Part shown: positions 22,821 to 38,233 of the stretch, one piece after another
How the letters are laid out: the number at the start of each line of letters is the position of its first letter
How positions within the stretch are numbered: position 1 is the first letter of the stretch
Source of the DNA: Polyodon spathula
Taxonomy: Eukaryota > Chordata > Actinopteri > Acipenseriformes > Polyodontidae
Direction of reading: 5' to 3'
Assembly: GCF_017654505.1 (NCBI RefSeq)
Contig: NC_054543.1
Location: forward strand, 25,396,339 to 25,460,338
Length of the DNA stretch: 64,000 nt
Made by a program: the position numbers and the translations under genes
The notes under the pieces: model-generated
Told to the model about the DNA's origin: nothing
Database searches by the model: none
Seen by the model: the letters and a program-made list of their open reading frames with translations, nothing else

Positions 22821-24408
22821 ATGAGCGGGCAAGCTCAGGAAGCCCTGAAAAAGTGGGCAAAGGTGGCTGCAGCGGAAGCTGCAGCCCCTTTTAAGAACAT
22901 TACCAGGAGGCACAGAGTAAGGTGCCTCCTGAAGGACTCCCTCTCGATTGAAGGCTTTGTCAAGGCCATGGCCAAGGTGGTGGGGCCATCGGCGATCGTG
23001 GCGGCCTCTAAAATGTACGGGAAAGCCGTATTTTTCCTAAAATCGGAGGCCGCCGCGAACACGGCAATCGAGAGGGGTCTCGCGGTGGCGGGGATTTTTA
23101 TCCCCGTCGAACCGCTCGCGGGCCTGGGCACTAGGGTCGTCCTTTCAAACGTGCCACCTTTCTTGAAGGACGACCTGCTCAGGCCCCATTTGCAAGCCTT
23201 GGGGGAGATAAAAACATCTATCCACCCCCTCCCCCTAGGCTGCAAAGACCAGCACCTCCGCCACATATTATCTTTCCGCCGCCAGGTGACCATTCAACTG
23301 GCGGGTCAGGACGTGGCGGAGGGCAGCTTCGTGGTCCCCTTCGAGGGGACCAATTATGTCATCTTTTACTCATCGGAGGAGGTGCGGTGCTACCACTGCA
23401 AGGAGCTGGGGCACCAGAAGAAGAGGTGCCCCAAGCTCCAGCAGGGCGCAAAGCCACCCGCGCCCGCACCGCGCCCCTCCGAGTCCACCTTGCCCCCGGG
23501 GCCCTCAAAGAAGCCCGCGGAGGTGGGCAAGACAACACCCGCCCCCCTCACGGGAACATCAAAGGGGGGGAAGGGGGAGGAGGCCCCCGAGGCGGCCGGA
23601 CCCTCCGCGCCTACCGTAAGCGCGCCGGGGGAGAAAGCCGCCGGGTGGACCGTGGTCGCCGGCCGAAGCAAAAAGGCGGCGGCGGCAGCCGGGTCCGCCG
23701 GGGAGGCCAAGCGGGGGGAGATGAGACCGTCCTCGTCTGGCGGCGGGTCAGGGGGTGCTCCCGAAAAGGAGACTCCCTCGCCGGAACCCCCTGCGAGGCA
23801 GGGCGGCAAAGCCGCCCGTAAAATAAAACATCTCCTCCCCGAGCGGGTGGAGAGAAACGCCACCGAAGGCGAGCTCCCCGCTGCCGCGACGGGGCGGGGG
23901 ACCTTCTCTGGCAGCATAAGGGGGAAGAGGAAAGCACAAGCCCTCTTCCCCACCTGTGCACATAAGTGCACTAAAACCGGTCTCTTGGCGAGGGTCCCCG
24001 GGGGGACGAAAGAAAGCCCCCCGAAACCCAAACGCCCGCCTCAGCGTCCCCCCTCCACCGGCCCTCGTCATGTCAAAGAGGGGGAGAAACATCCACCTGC
24101 CGAGGCGGTCCGGGGCTCCGCCGAAGAAGCGGAGCCCATGGAGGAAGCCACCGCCGAGAGACCGGAAGAAGCCCTCGAGACGGTTCCCCTCCCCGTGCCG
24201 CAAGAGACCGCGGACGTCAGCCCCGACTCCATTGACGAGGGGCCGGCCGCGGCAGGGAGCGCCGAGGGGGCGAAGGAGGGCTCCCCCGCGGAGCGGCTGC
24301 CTCGGGCGCCGTCCTCCTCCAACCGCGACACGGGCCCAGAATCTGGTGTTGCCGAAGAGGGGGCGGCCGAACCATCCCCCGAGGCAGAAGCGGGCTCCGC
24401 GGAGCCGG
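22821..24408 (+). CDS. LINE ORF1 with RRM-like region and CCHC zinc knuckle (partial)
   Basis: The frame starts MSGQAQEALKKWAKVAAAEA and stays open for about 529 residues to the gap. Residues 1-100 look helical. Residues 102-160 (TRVVLSNVPPFLKDDLLRP onward) resemble an RNA-recognition-type fold as in ZCCHC3-like proteins. Residues 190-203 are a C-x2-C-x4-H-x4-C knuckle (CYHCKELGHQKKRC). The remainder is a low-complexity Pro/Ala/Glu-rich tail. This suits a nucleic-acid-binding ORF1 of an L1/Tx1-like element. The ORF is GC-rich and sharply different from its AT-rich surroundings, a sign of recent insertion. There are no stops up to the gap. The true C-terminus is unknown. Confidence 0.75.
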
Positions 24409-24908
24409 NNNNNNNNNNNNNNNNNNNNNNNNNNNNNNNNNNNNNNNNNNNNNNNNNNNNNNNNNNNNNNNNNNNNNNNNNNNNNNNNNNNNNNNNNNNN
24501 NNNNNNNNNNNNNNNNNNNNNNNNNNNNNNNNNNNNNNNNNNNNNNNNNNNNNNNNNNNNNNNNNNNNNNNNNNNNNNNNNNNNNNNNNNNNNNNNNNNN
24601 NNNNNNNNNNNNNNNNNNNNNNNNNNNNNNNNNNNNNNNNNNNNNNNNNNNNNNNNNNNNNNNNNNNNNNNNNNNNNNNNNNNNNNNNNNNNNNNNNNNN
24701 NNNNNNNNNNNNNNNNNNNNNNNNNNNNNNNNNNNNNNNNNNNNNNNNNNNNNNNNNNNNNNNNNNNNNNNNNNNNNNNNNNNNNNNNNNNNNNNNNNNN
24801 NNNNNNNNNNNNNNNNNNNNNNNNNNNNNNNNNNNNNNNNNNNNNNNNNNNNNNNNNNNNNNNNNNNNNNNNNNNNNNNNNNNNNNNNNNNNNNNNNNNN
24901 NNNNNNNN
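24409..24908. other. Assembly gap (500 N)
   Basis: Exactly 500 N, a common default for a gap of unknown size. It separates a plus-strand LINE ORF1 from a minus-strand Gypsy gag, so any frame reading through it is not real. Confidence 0.99.
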
Positions 24909-25220
24909 GCAGTTGAGGATTGCAGCTTTCAGCGTGGGGTAGTCCATCCTCACTACCAGATCCAGGGTCCACGCCACTGCCTGCACCTCCCCCGTCAGCT
25001 GTGGTAGGAGGCACCTAGCCCACTGCTCTTGGGCCCACCCGGCAGAGGTCGCCAGAGCCTCGAATACCTTGAGGTTTGCTTCTGTCCGATCCTCTGATGT
25101 CATTTTTGTTGGCTGCTGTAGCCATGGGTCTGGCCCCGCAGCTCTTGCATTCCCCTGAACCGCCGCAGCAAGGGTTTTCCGCAAGAGATTCATAAAAGCG
25201 GTAAATTGCTGGGCATCCAT
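24909..25220 (-). CDS. SCAN-like gag N-terminus of Gmr1-like element (partial)
   Basis: The frame starts at an ATG (MDAQQFTAFMNLLRKTLAAA) shortly after the LTR and runs 104 codons to the gap. It contains DPWLQQPTKM, then SAGWAQEQWARCLLPQLTGE and RMDYPTLKAAIL. This helical capsid segment is the gag relative of vertebrate SCAN domains. There are no stops, unlike the copy at 3150-3590, so this insertion may be younger. The nucleocapsid and pol regions would lie inside or beyond the gap, in the direction of the LINE ORF1. Confidence 0.85.
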
Positions 25221-25283
25221 CCTGCCTCTCTGTTATTGCACTTCTTTGAGAGGGCAGTGCCAGTAAATCCCACTCTCATGCCA

Positions 25284-26025
25284 TGTGTAGAAGGGTGTGG
25301 CTATTCACTGACACGGGAGACAGAAGGGTGTATTTGGAAGCACCGCACAGGTGTCCAGTTTTATTTTCTGGGCAATACTTTATTTAGCCTACAGATCGCT
25401 GCTGTCCATGTCCTGATTATGGCCAACAGTAAACAGGACCACAGCTTTACCAATAGAGGTACAGGCCCAGTGCACATGTAAATACCGAAATAATAATGAA
25501 AACAAAAGGCGAAAGAAAAAGGGAAAATAAAACACAGTAATAAAACTAGAAAACAAAAGTGCTGCACTCGGCAGCGTCACCCCAACCATCGCTATCCGCA
25601 CGGTCCGGGTCTTCGTCCAACACTATTACTATTGTGTTCCCTCCACCTACACACGCTTGGGGTCTACCCAAGAATTCCCCGGTCTCTCCACTCTTTCTCT
25701 TTTTAAGCTATTACTGGTTCTCAGGTTCGTTTATTTGTTTTTTGTTTCGCCGGCCATGCTTGGTCCGGCCGCCCAGCTTCCACCAGCTGGCTCGTTTTGT
25801 CTTAAAGGGGTCATCCCGAGGGAATACAGAGCCTAAACTTTATAGGGCCAGCAATCCCCTAGGGCCCACCTCTCAGCCCCTCAGAGAGAGGGAGAGCCAC
25901 ACAACCTCTCTCCCACCTTTCAGTGTCACTGCCATGACTGACAGACGAATATTGCAAGGCTGCTGCCCTCTTCCTGCAGCACTATGAATGCGCCCGGAGA
26001 GTCAGCACAGGTCTCCCCTGCTACA
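25284..26025 (-). repeat. Full-length 5' LTR (742 bp) of Gmr1-like element
   Basis: Begins TGTAGCAGGGGAGACC and ends CCTTCTACACA on the minus strand, giving TG...CA termini. It holds an AATAAAG signal near its 3' side and matches both partial LTRs at 2507-3120 and 5237-5449. Confidence 0.87.
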
Positions 26026-26602
26026 TACCGTTTAAAATAAAAAAAATTATATAAATGTCTGTAGCATTTTACAGTTAGTTATATAGTAGTAAATATAGAC
26101 TTTTGATTATCTGCATTGGTACATGCTTGCTGCAGTTCATTTGACCAATACAATAGATAATAGCTACTGTTACTTCTTTGGTTTGGTAAATTAATAGGAA
26201 GGTGGTGATGAAAAGTTACAGTCCCTTGTTCTTGCTGATATTTTCGAGTATTTGTGTTTCATTTACTGACAGTCATGTTTGCTAGCGATCATTTAGTAGG
26301 GCGGTTTATATTAAATATGATGTCACTTATTTAATAGCCTGCTCAGATAATCTCATGCATGGCAGTTTTCAGAACTTGAAATGTCAGTGTTCATTAATTA
26401 GTTCTAATGAACACAGTGGCTCACCGATGGACAAACAGTGAATAAAAAAAAACGTGCCCATATCACCTTAAACCGTGTGAACTCGGTAATCATGGTATAG
26501 AAAAAAGGTTACGGTTTCAAAACCATTGCAGTTTATTCCGCAGTTTAGCGTAAAACCAGTATACCATGACGTGCCTACAGGAAAATAGAAGTGAGTAGAA
26601 GT

Positions 26603-26649
26603 GAAGAAGAAGAAGAAGAAGAAGAAGAAGAAGAAGAAGAAGAAGAAGA
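26603..26649. repeat. (GAA)n microsatellite
   Basis: About 15 perfect GAA units. Confidence 0.97.
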
Positions 26650-27042
26650 TTTTGATCTTGGTTTGACGACTTATATCTCACTGTTTATAAGAAGGATTTT
26701 TTTTTTCACATTTGATTTAAGAAAGCTTCAGACTTTTGGTACTGGTACAGCTGATAATTCTAAGTGATTTAGTTTTGCCGCTGAAACATGGTGAAAACAG
26801 CAAAACTCTTGGAGCTGCATAGAGACTCACAGTAGTTTCCAAGTTTTTCTAACTTGTATGATGAACTACTGTTCCTCTCAATTAGGGGTCCAAGAAACTG
26901 GAGCTGGAGCCCTATTGTAATTGTTAGGTTCATTGTTATTTTCCTTAGGCTTCCAAGCTGGCTTGGGAAGCCTATTGTTATTGCTGGGATTATTATTAGA
27001 GTTCCTATCCAAAGGGTGGGGAAGCCTTTTGTTTTTGTTAAG

Positions 27043-27103
<61 letters not shown>
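27043..27103. repeat. (ATT)n microsatellite
   Basis: About 20 perfect ATT units. Confidence 0.97.
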
Positions 27104-27104
<1 letters not shown>

Positions 27105-27589
27105 GCTGGGAATGCCTATTTTTTCTGTTAGGTTTTTTTTATTATTCTAATGTTTTGTTTTATTTTTTGCAGTTTTGCTTGGCAGAGTGACAGCACCTCG
27201 TTTAGCATTTGATGCTGAGTAGCTACTTTCATGAGATCATTTGTGTATCTTGCCTTTTTAAACTCTTAGTCCTTTGATGTTTTAGTGTCCTTTTCCACTG
27301 GGACATCACTAGATTTTGTCTTCCTTGTGTCAAAACGATTGTTGTTGCACATGTGAATTATCTGTATATAATTCAGCTGTCCTTTCAGCCTAATCCAGTG
27401 CAGATGCCATCTTCACCTTGTTCATTAGGTCACACAGTTCAGTAAGTCTGCAAGAAAGAGGCCCTCTTTTCAAGACACAGCAGCTTGCCCTGTTTCTCAA
27501 GACACACAGTTTCTTTAATTAATCCAGTTATATTTCCAGTACACATTCATGTATTATTAGGGAATATGTCCCACAAACAACAAGGTTAA

Positions 27590-28680
27590 CTTTGATAAAG
27601 TCCCTGTAGTTGTTACAGACAGTGCAAGCTACATGCACAGGGCATATAAAACCATTCTGAAAGGGCTGTTTCCACAAGCGGTTCATGTTACATGCTTTGC
27701 CCAACTTCTGAAATTGGTGTTGGAAATCTGGGTTATTAAACTAGAGGAATTAAACTCGGTGGTGGCTATGGTGAAGAATGTCTTCTGCCACTTCCAAAGT
27801 ACTTAGAATTTATGGAGGCGAAGGATGGAAGTAAACCACATATGCCAGTATTTGCAGTTACGACACAGTGGAGCTCCTGGATGAAAGCTGTTGCATATTT
27901 GTCAGAATATTTGACCATTTTGACAGAATTTATTCAGGTAACTGAATAAATGCAGAATCTTTCAAAAGTCTATCGGCACTGTTGAACAACAAACCTACAG
28001 AATTGTTAGCCCAAGCTACCTTTGTGATGGCGCACTCTTCTGAACTGGTAAAACCGATTGAAGAACTTCAAGCAACAGCTATGCCTCAGGGTCACAATCT
28101 ATACCAGCTGGTGCAAACTGGGCAGATATTTCTTGGTTATTGTGCCAGTACAGGAGCAGAGAACTACAGGCAGAAAACAGTGGAAAAGTTGGCAACATGT
28201 TTTGGAAGTGAAAGAGAGAGATGTGTCCAGCTCTTCCAGAGTGTCATGGTGGCAAGTAGTGAAAAGCTCAGGGTGGTTTTACAAAGGCACCCATCCATCG
28301 CTACCTACAAAGCAGCACATGTTTTTGATCTTCACCAGTTGCCACAAATGGACAGAAACAAAGACTCAAACAGTGATGGGATTCCTGTCCGTTCAGCTGG
28401 TTCTATTTTTGAATGGCATACCTACAGAAATGTTGCAGAAACTATCCCAGCAGACTACATCATAGCAACATGGTAGGAGACTCAGGATGAGCCACTGATG
28501 GATACTGCAACAATCGCAAAAAGATACATTTGGCTACCATTGAGCACTGTTGTTTTCCAAAGGACATTTTCTGTTTATTGAGACCTCCTGAAAGACAACT
28601 AAGTCTGACTGAAGACAACATGAAGCTCCTTCTCATGTTAAAATACAACACCCTCACAATTTTCTGCTAAATTTGGTCAA
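27590..28680 (+). pseudogene. hAT transposase remnant
   Basis: Several frames on the plus strand add up to a hAT-type transposase. VVVTDSASYMHRAYK and VHVTCFAQLLKLV match the catalytic-aspartate and CxxH blocks of hAT enzymes. A long open stretch follows (27982-28476, including LCQLFQSVM-type helices). Near 28500-28600, IWLPLSTVVFQRTFS matches the C-terminal dimerisation block. The CxxH histidine is replaced by glutamine, and stops and frameshifts occur near 27740, 27870, 28477 and 28582. No terminal repeats could be assigned. It is unrelated by sequence to the hAT element at 18126-21013 as far as I can see. Confidence 0.72.
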
Positions 28681-32996
<4,316 letters not shown>

Positions 32997-33531
32997 TGTG
33001 ACAGGGTCTTCCTCGGGTCACACGTGTGGGTAGCCGCTGTTCAAGCATACAGAAAGACAGAGGTGGTGTTGAAAGGCCGGCACAGGCGCGCAGGATTTAT
33101 TAACAGAAAACGAAAGTAAAATAAAGGCGGTCATGTGAAGTTACCAGCGATGGTAACGCACAGAGGACAAATACAGCAAACTGTACAAAAAGTGCAAAAT
33201 AAAACACAATACCCCAAACTATAACTCAAAAGGTGCCGTGAAAATGGCAGGCCTTGCAGCAGCCTCGAGCTATCTCCCGTGGATGTTTTTAAACTGACGG
33301 ACACTCGGTCGAGACCCGCCCACCTGCTGATTGAGGACCAGCACAGCCAATCACTTGCTGCCCTTCCCTCAACCAAGCATAGCAGGCAGCAAGTCTCAAT
33401 CGAGTGCCCGTCTGTAAACAATAATACAATCATACTAATCAAGTCCCAAAACAACACAAAATAAACCCATTCCCACATATAAACCACACCAACACTAATT
33501 TACCACTGTGCAGGGCAATCGCACTGCCACA
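32997..33531 (-). mobile_element. Solo LTR with 5-bp target duplication
   Basis: A 535-bp sequence that on the minus strand begins TGTGGCAGTGCGATTGCCC and ends AGACCCTGTCACA. It is flanked on both sides by GTAGC (32992-32996 and 33532-33536). The 3' part (AATAAATCCTGCGCGCC onward) is clearly related to the end of the LTR at 49417-49930. A single LTR with a duplication is the product of recombination between the two LTRs of a former full element. Confidence 0.9.
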
Positions 33532-33536
33532 GTAGC

Positions 33537-34879
33537 ATATTTACTAAACCTGTTACAAGTGACAGTAAGTTAGTTATTACTGTCAATCCATGCATGAAGA
33601 AGGAGGGAACTTTCATTGATGGATTTACTACACATTAAGGCACAATTTTGATTACAGGGCAAGACACCAATGCTAAAACAATGATTTTAGTACCATGCGT
33701 AGCACATTTAAAACCGCCGCTACCACTAGGTATGTGCCACATAATCAGAGTGTGTCTGCATTAAAGTGTTCACCTGAGCAACTTTGAAGATGATACACAA
33801 GTTTGCCTTTGTCTTTCAAGAAAATTGGATCGATGCCAGGACACAGCAAGCATTTTGGAGCATTTAATAGCAACTTCTTTTGCACCCTAGGTGTTCACGA
33901 TCAGCATTACAGCACTTGCTGCCACTTTCTGCATTAAATCAGTGCTAGTAATGCTTTCATGGCACTTCTGGTTATAGCCATGCCCAACTCCAGAAACATC
34001 ATCTCGGTCACAAGTCACACTACAAAGCAAATCAGTTTTTTCGATTTGCCCAAACACTTTGTAATGTTAAATATATATATTGGTATAATGTCATCTTTAA
34101 AATACCAGTGCATTTTGATATAATGCCATATATCTATAATGCCAGTGCATTTAAAACTTTTAAATACAGAATTCACGAAATTTCTCACTGACTGGTGACC
34201 CAAATACACAATGCAGTGCCTTTAATAAATGAGAATGATTTCATATAAATGACTGTCTAGAATAACCCTGCTAACATTTTGAATGGGGCTGCACGATTTA
34301 TGAGGCAAACGTTGAGAGGTGCTGAGTATTTACAGCAGTAACACTTCACTCTGGTCTACATAACAAAGTAAAGGTAAATGGTTCTCAAACTTTTTCTACT
34401 TGAGACCACTTTTGAAGAGATGTGGGTCTGCCATAAAACCCTGTGACAAAATGTTAATTGCTGATGTATTATAGAGGTTGCTCCACCCTTTAAAAAGAAA
34501 CAAACCCTTTAGTTGGTATTGTAGGTATTTGTAGGAGACAGGGGTGTTCATTAACAAATGTATCTGTTGTAACTGCCAAGTTGTCTGCATTTGTTAGGCA
34601 ATTGGCCAGGGACCACCAATAATAATCTGGGCAGAGCCTCAATCAATCACACAGCACAAGATAAAAAGTTGGATCTGGACCTTCTAGATGTGAGTGGTGT
34701 GCAGCAGTCAGCTGGGCAGGATGTATGAATTTATTATTTGACTCTTTAAACACAGTGGAAATTTTATAAATGTGAATGTGACACATAGCTGATTTAGCTA
34801 TGAGTCATTCAAGCAAGGATCCCAGCAAGAAGTTGTACCACCATCGCTCTTAGCTCTTATGGGAGGGTTCAAACATCAA
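33537..34879. other. Intron sequence, nothing recognised
   Basis: AT-rich DNA with only short random frames. Confidence 0.55.
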
Positions 34880-37500
34880 GCATCAAACTCAGGTTGTTGA
34901 CACAACCAGCAAAATGGCATTTTTCCATGCCGACATCCAGGAAACAGTGTTCCCAACTGCAGCAATTAAAGCACTATTACCATTGTTCCTGGACAATGCA
35001 CACTCAGTGGCCAGGATCAAACATTCAATTGCCATTGTCCAAGCAAATTAACTTAATGCTTCATTAATTTTCAGGTACTGGGAGACTGGGATAGATGATA
35101 GCAGAAAGTCCTCTAGACATTGTAAGTGCTGGTATGGCAGATTCCTTCATCAGTGCCAGCCATGTGACAAAGACCCAGCATGCATACCAAGTCACAGCTG
35201 CAAGTATCCACACAATACTGCACCAGAGCATATATTGAATACACATCTGCAGCAACTGCAGCAGAGACAGATGCTGTATCCTTGGAAGAATAGTGTGCAG
35301 TGCGAGCACAGTAGAGTGTTCAGTTCGATTACTGGCTAAAAACATTATCACTAGAGATCGTCTTGCCGCTGTACATCAGATCTTATCGCCAATATGATTT
35401 TCAACTCTCCATGGAATCGCTAACGAAGATCGTACCCTGAATGTTTGCACTAGACCAAACACACTTCTCCAGGTGGCTACCAGTACACATTCGTGACATG
35501 ATTATACTCTCTAAGAAGCATCTAGAGACCCTGGCAGAATTCCATGCAGGAAAGTTAGCCGTGCACAAAACAAGCAACAAGTTCTCAGCAATGGCAAATC
35601 AACCAGTGTCATGAAGAGAATAATGCTACAGTCAAAGGATATGGAGTGATTAGACTGACGGACAATCCTGGGGCACTGAGACATTGGATGGGGGCTGGTC
35701 CAAAAGTTACGAGAATGGTCACAGAATTTGAGGAATATGCAGTGGGATCACTAACCGCGGTGATTGAAGAGATGGGAAACCCATTTCTGGAAGAAAGTCA
35801 AGATCTCATGGTCCTGGACACCAGGGATATCATTGACATCTCTGTGGCAGAAACAATGCAAGAGGCTGAATCCCTTGGTGAGGAACAGTACAACACATTT
35901 GTTGAGGAAAGGTTTTTTCAGTCTACAAAGCCTATCACAGATGAATTGCCCAAGAACAAGTTACCATTGTTCAGTCGTCGAACCGTGAGGTCGCCTTCAA
36001 AGCAAAACATGCAAATTGCAGCATTAAAGAATGACTGCAATCTCTTCACATGACTGTATGTCTGCTGCCAAACAAGAGATGGAGACCTGGATCAATAATT
36101 GACCTGCAAAAACCAGGCAGCCCCACCATCATTGTCACTGGGAGGCAAACTTTGGCTTGACACAAAGGCAGACCTCCTTCACCGCCTTGAATCGTAGGAA
36201 TCAAAATCAACAAACACCCCTGTTGTCAATGCCAAATTCTTGGATGGTGCTGCTGTGGTCCAGATCCTCAATACTGGAACAGCAAGGACTTTTCAAGTTT
36301 ACACTGTGTTTATCATCTCGGCTAGAGACAGCTGATCGAGTGAATATTATCTGGGATGTGTACATCCCAGAGAGCTTGAAAAGTACAACCAGACAGAAGA
36401 GAGGCAAGGGTGTTCGATGACTAATGTTCCCCACTACAGTAATCCCCAAAAATTGGAAAGACTTCCTAAGTGTTGATGAGAAAAAAAAACAACTGAACTG
36501 TTCAGCTTCCTGTCTCAACAAGTGACAAGTCTCCCAACTGAGGAAGACAAAGCCATCTATGCAACTGATGGAAGGGATATCTTGTGCTCCCTGGCTGATG
36601 CAGAATTCATGAACTTGGCCCCCTGCTCCCACGAGGAAGTGGACACCGGCCTCCTCCAACATGTGTTAGATGCTGTACAGAAAGGTTGCAAGAAAGCATC
36701 TGTGCACACCGTAGATACCGACGTTGTGGTGTTGGCAATCATCCTGGCATTTGGTGGAGCTTGGTACTGGATGAAATTTCTGGGATATACCTGTCCATAA
36801 ACTGCCTGCTGCGATGGATCCCAAGATTTGTGCCACTCTGTCTTCCATGCGTTCACAGGGTGAGACGCTGTCTCTGTGTTCGGGAGGAGAGGAAAAATGA
36901 CTGCCTGGGACACATGGAAAGATTTCCATGATGTTACCGAGGTGTTCGAATACCTCCTCCTCATGCACTGTGACATCAGTGACCCAACAATGTCAGTACT
37001 GGAGCGGTTGCTATATTACTGCACAAGTGACACCATGGAGGTCAATAATGCCAGGAAGCAACTGTTCATGCAGAAGTCAAATAGCCTGGAGAATATATCA
37101 CCAACACAGGCAGCACTCAAGCACCACATCAAATGGGCCAGCTACCAAGCCAACTGCTGGAAACAGGCCATAACTCCTGACCTTGAGCCTCAAAGCCCGT
37201 CAGACTGGGACTGGAGGAAGGACACCGCAGGGTGGCAACCACTTTGGACAACATTTCCAGAAGCATCACAGTTGTGCTATGAACTCATTCACTGTGGGTG
37301 TAGGAAGGGATGCACTGGGCAATGCAAATGTGTCAAGGCCACCCTCAAGTTTACTGCCCTCTGCTCCTGTTCTGGAGAATGTCAGCACTAAGCCAGTACT
37401 CAGATCATAACTCAGACCTCCCAGTTATTCAGATCTCTGCATCTAATAAGTATCTGTGTAACATCTGATGTACATGTAGACACCAACTTTCTAATAAACT
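34880..37500 (+). mobile_element. Decayed repetitive element with PIN-like motifs and CXC-like tail
   Basis: A plus-strand coding relic whose protein pieces resemble a multi-copy family of uncharacterised fish and cnidarian proteins. Pieces include HVTKTQHAYQVTAASIH (near 35140), FALDQTHFSRWLPVHIRDM (near 35440), GVIRLTDNPGALRHWMGAG (near 35645), ETADRVNIIWDVYIPES and the 36522 frame. No terminal repeats or target duplication could be found, so the mobilisation type is unknown. Confidence 0.6.
35646..37391 (+). pseudogene. PIN-like/CXC-like protein relic of unclassified element
   Basis: Broken into frames at about 35646-36053, 36157-36420, 36522-36800 and 36876-37391. The third holds SLPTEEDKAIYATDGRDI and CSHEEVDTGLLQH, followed by SVHTVDTDVVVLAI. 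An EExD block followed by a strand with DTD is what PIN/FEN-type nucleases carry, so a nuclease role is possible but inferred. The last frame ends in a cysteine-rich tail (C-G-C-R-K-G-C-T-G-Q-C-K-C, then C-S-C-S-G-E-C), similar to CXC/tesmin-type zinc-binding repeats. The segment between the third and fourth frames is shortened and frameshifted (MDPKICAT appears in a third frame near 36812). I do not recognise a named family. Confidence 0.6.
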
Positions 37501-38202
37501 GGTTTATTATATAAAAAAAAAAAAAACCTTAGGGTATGTAGAAACACTGTAGACTATGTCATGCTTTTAGCAGAAACTTCACAAAACTTCAACTTAGAGC
37601 TGTACTATCGATGTTGGCGGTCATTTCTTTTTGTCCTGTGCAATGGTTAAAAATAAATAAGTAAATAAATGAATAAATACAATTCTTCTTGGGAATGGGT
37701 AAAAGTCTTTAAGGATGAGAATTTGTCTATTGTTGGACCACGGACACACACATTAGTAGCCGTGTGTTTTTCGGATTTCAATTTCACCCTATTACGGTTT
37801 TAGGTTTTTGCAATTCCGATTTTCTTTGAAAAAAAGCAAAAAAAAATAATTTATGCCATGCATGGGGTCATTTTATAGCCTATCCTTGGCTTCAACACAT
37901 TGATTATTTTAATTATCAATATAATTTACACAGTATTGCAGTTTAAGCTGAGTATAATTTAAACACTTTAGTGTGTTTCTGCTACTAGAACCATAGGAGC
38001 ATCGTGGCACAATGTACAGGTTTTAAAAACGTCATTGGGCTTGGAAAACAACCAGTACAATTAATAACATGATTAAAATATATATTTGGCTCATTTGCCC
38101 TGGTAAAGCGTGCCTGGTAAAAAATCTAAGTTAGCATCTCACTTGGTGATGGGCAGTGTGTGTCTGTTAGTGTTTTTCTAAACCATTGAGATAAAGAACA
38201 AA

Positions 38203-38233
<31 letters not shown>

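Larger units (their letters stand above)
21919..24408 (+). mobile_element. 5' end of a CCHC-ORF1 LINE (Tx1/L1-like), cut by assembly gap
   Basis: A T-rich 5' region of about 900 bp with several short inverted repeats is followed by a long GC-rich ORF1 with a CCHC knuckle. This layout suggests a non-LTR retrotransposon of the L1 superfamily, perhaps the Tx1 clade. The second ORF (endonuclease and reverse transcriptase) is not visible because the sequence runs into an N gap. Related ORFs are often labelled ZCCHC3-like in fish genomes. Confidence 0.65.
24909..26025 (-). mobile_element. Gmr1-like Gypsy element: 5' LTR and gag start
   Basis: Minus-strand 5' end of the same family as 2507-5449. 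It has a full LTR at 25284-26025, a primer-binding-like TGGCATGAGAGTGGGAT and the beginning of gag. It is cut off by the assembly gap. Confidence 0.87.
26026..27589. other. Intron sequence with (GAA)n, (ATT)n and degenerate repeats
   Basis: Holds a GAA repeat at 26603-26649 and an ATT repeat at 27043-27103. Between 26885 and 27130 there are diverged copies of a GGGAAGCCTATTGTTATTG-type unit. No exon was seen. Confidence 0.65.

Noticed and set aside
22821..25007. A 728-codon open frame on the plus strand
   Set aside because: It crosses the 500-N gap. Only 22821-24408 is supported, and sequence after the gap belongs to a minus-strand Gypsy element.
23748..25220. A 490-codon minus-strand frame
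   Set aside because: It also runs through the gap. The real gag part is 24909-25220, and the rest is the antisense of the LINE ORF1.
26854..27190. Hydrophobic frame with long I or L runs, resembling a membrane protein
   Set aside because: It is a translation of the ATT microsatellite and its flanks.
36207..36976. Minus-strand frames of 100-151 codons
   Set aside because: They are antisense to the PIN-like/CXC-like relic, whose plus-strand frames carry the recognisable motifs.
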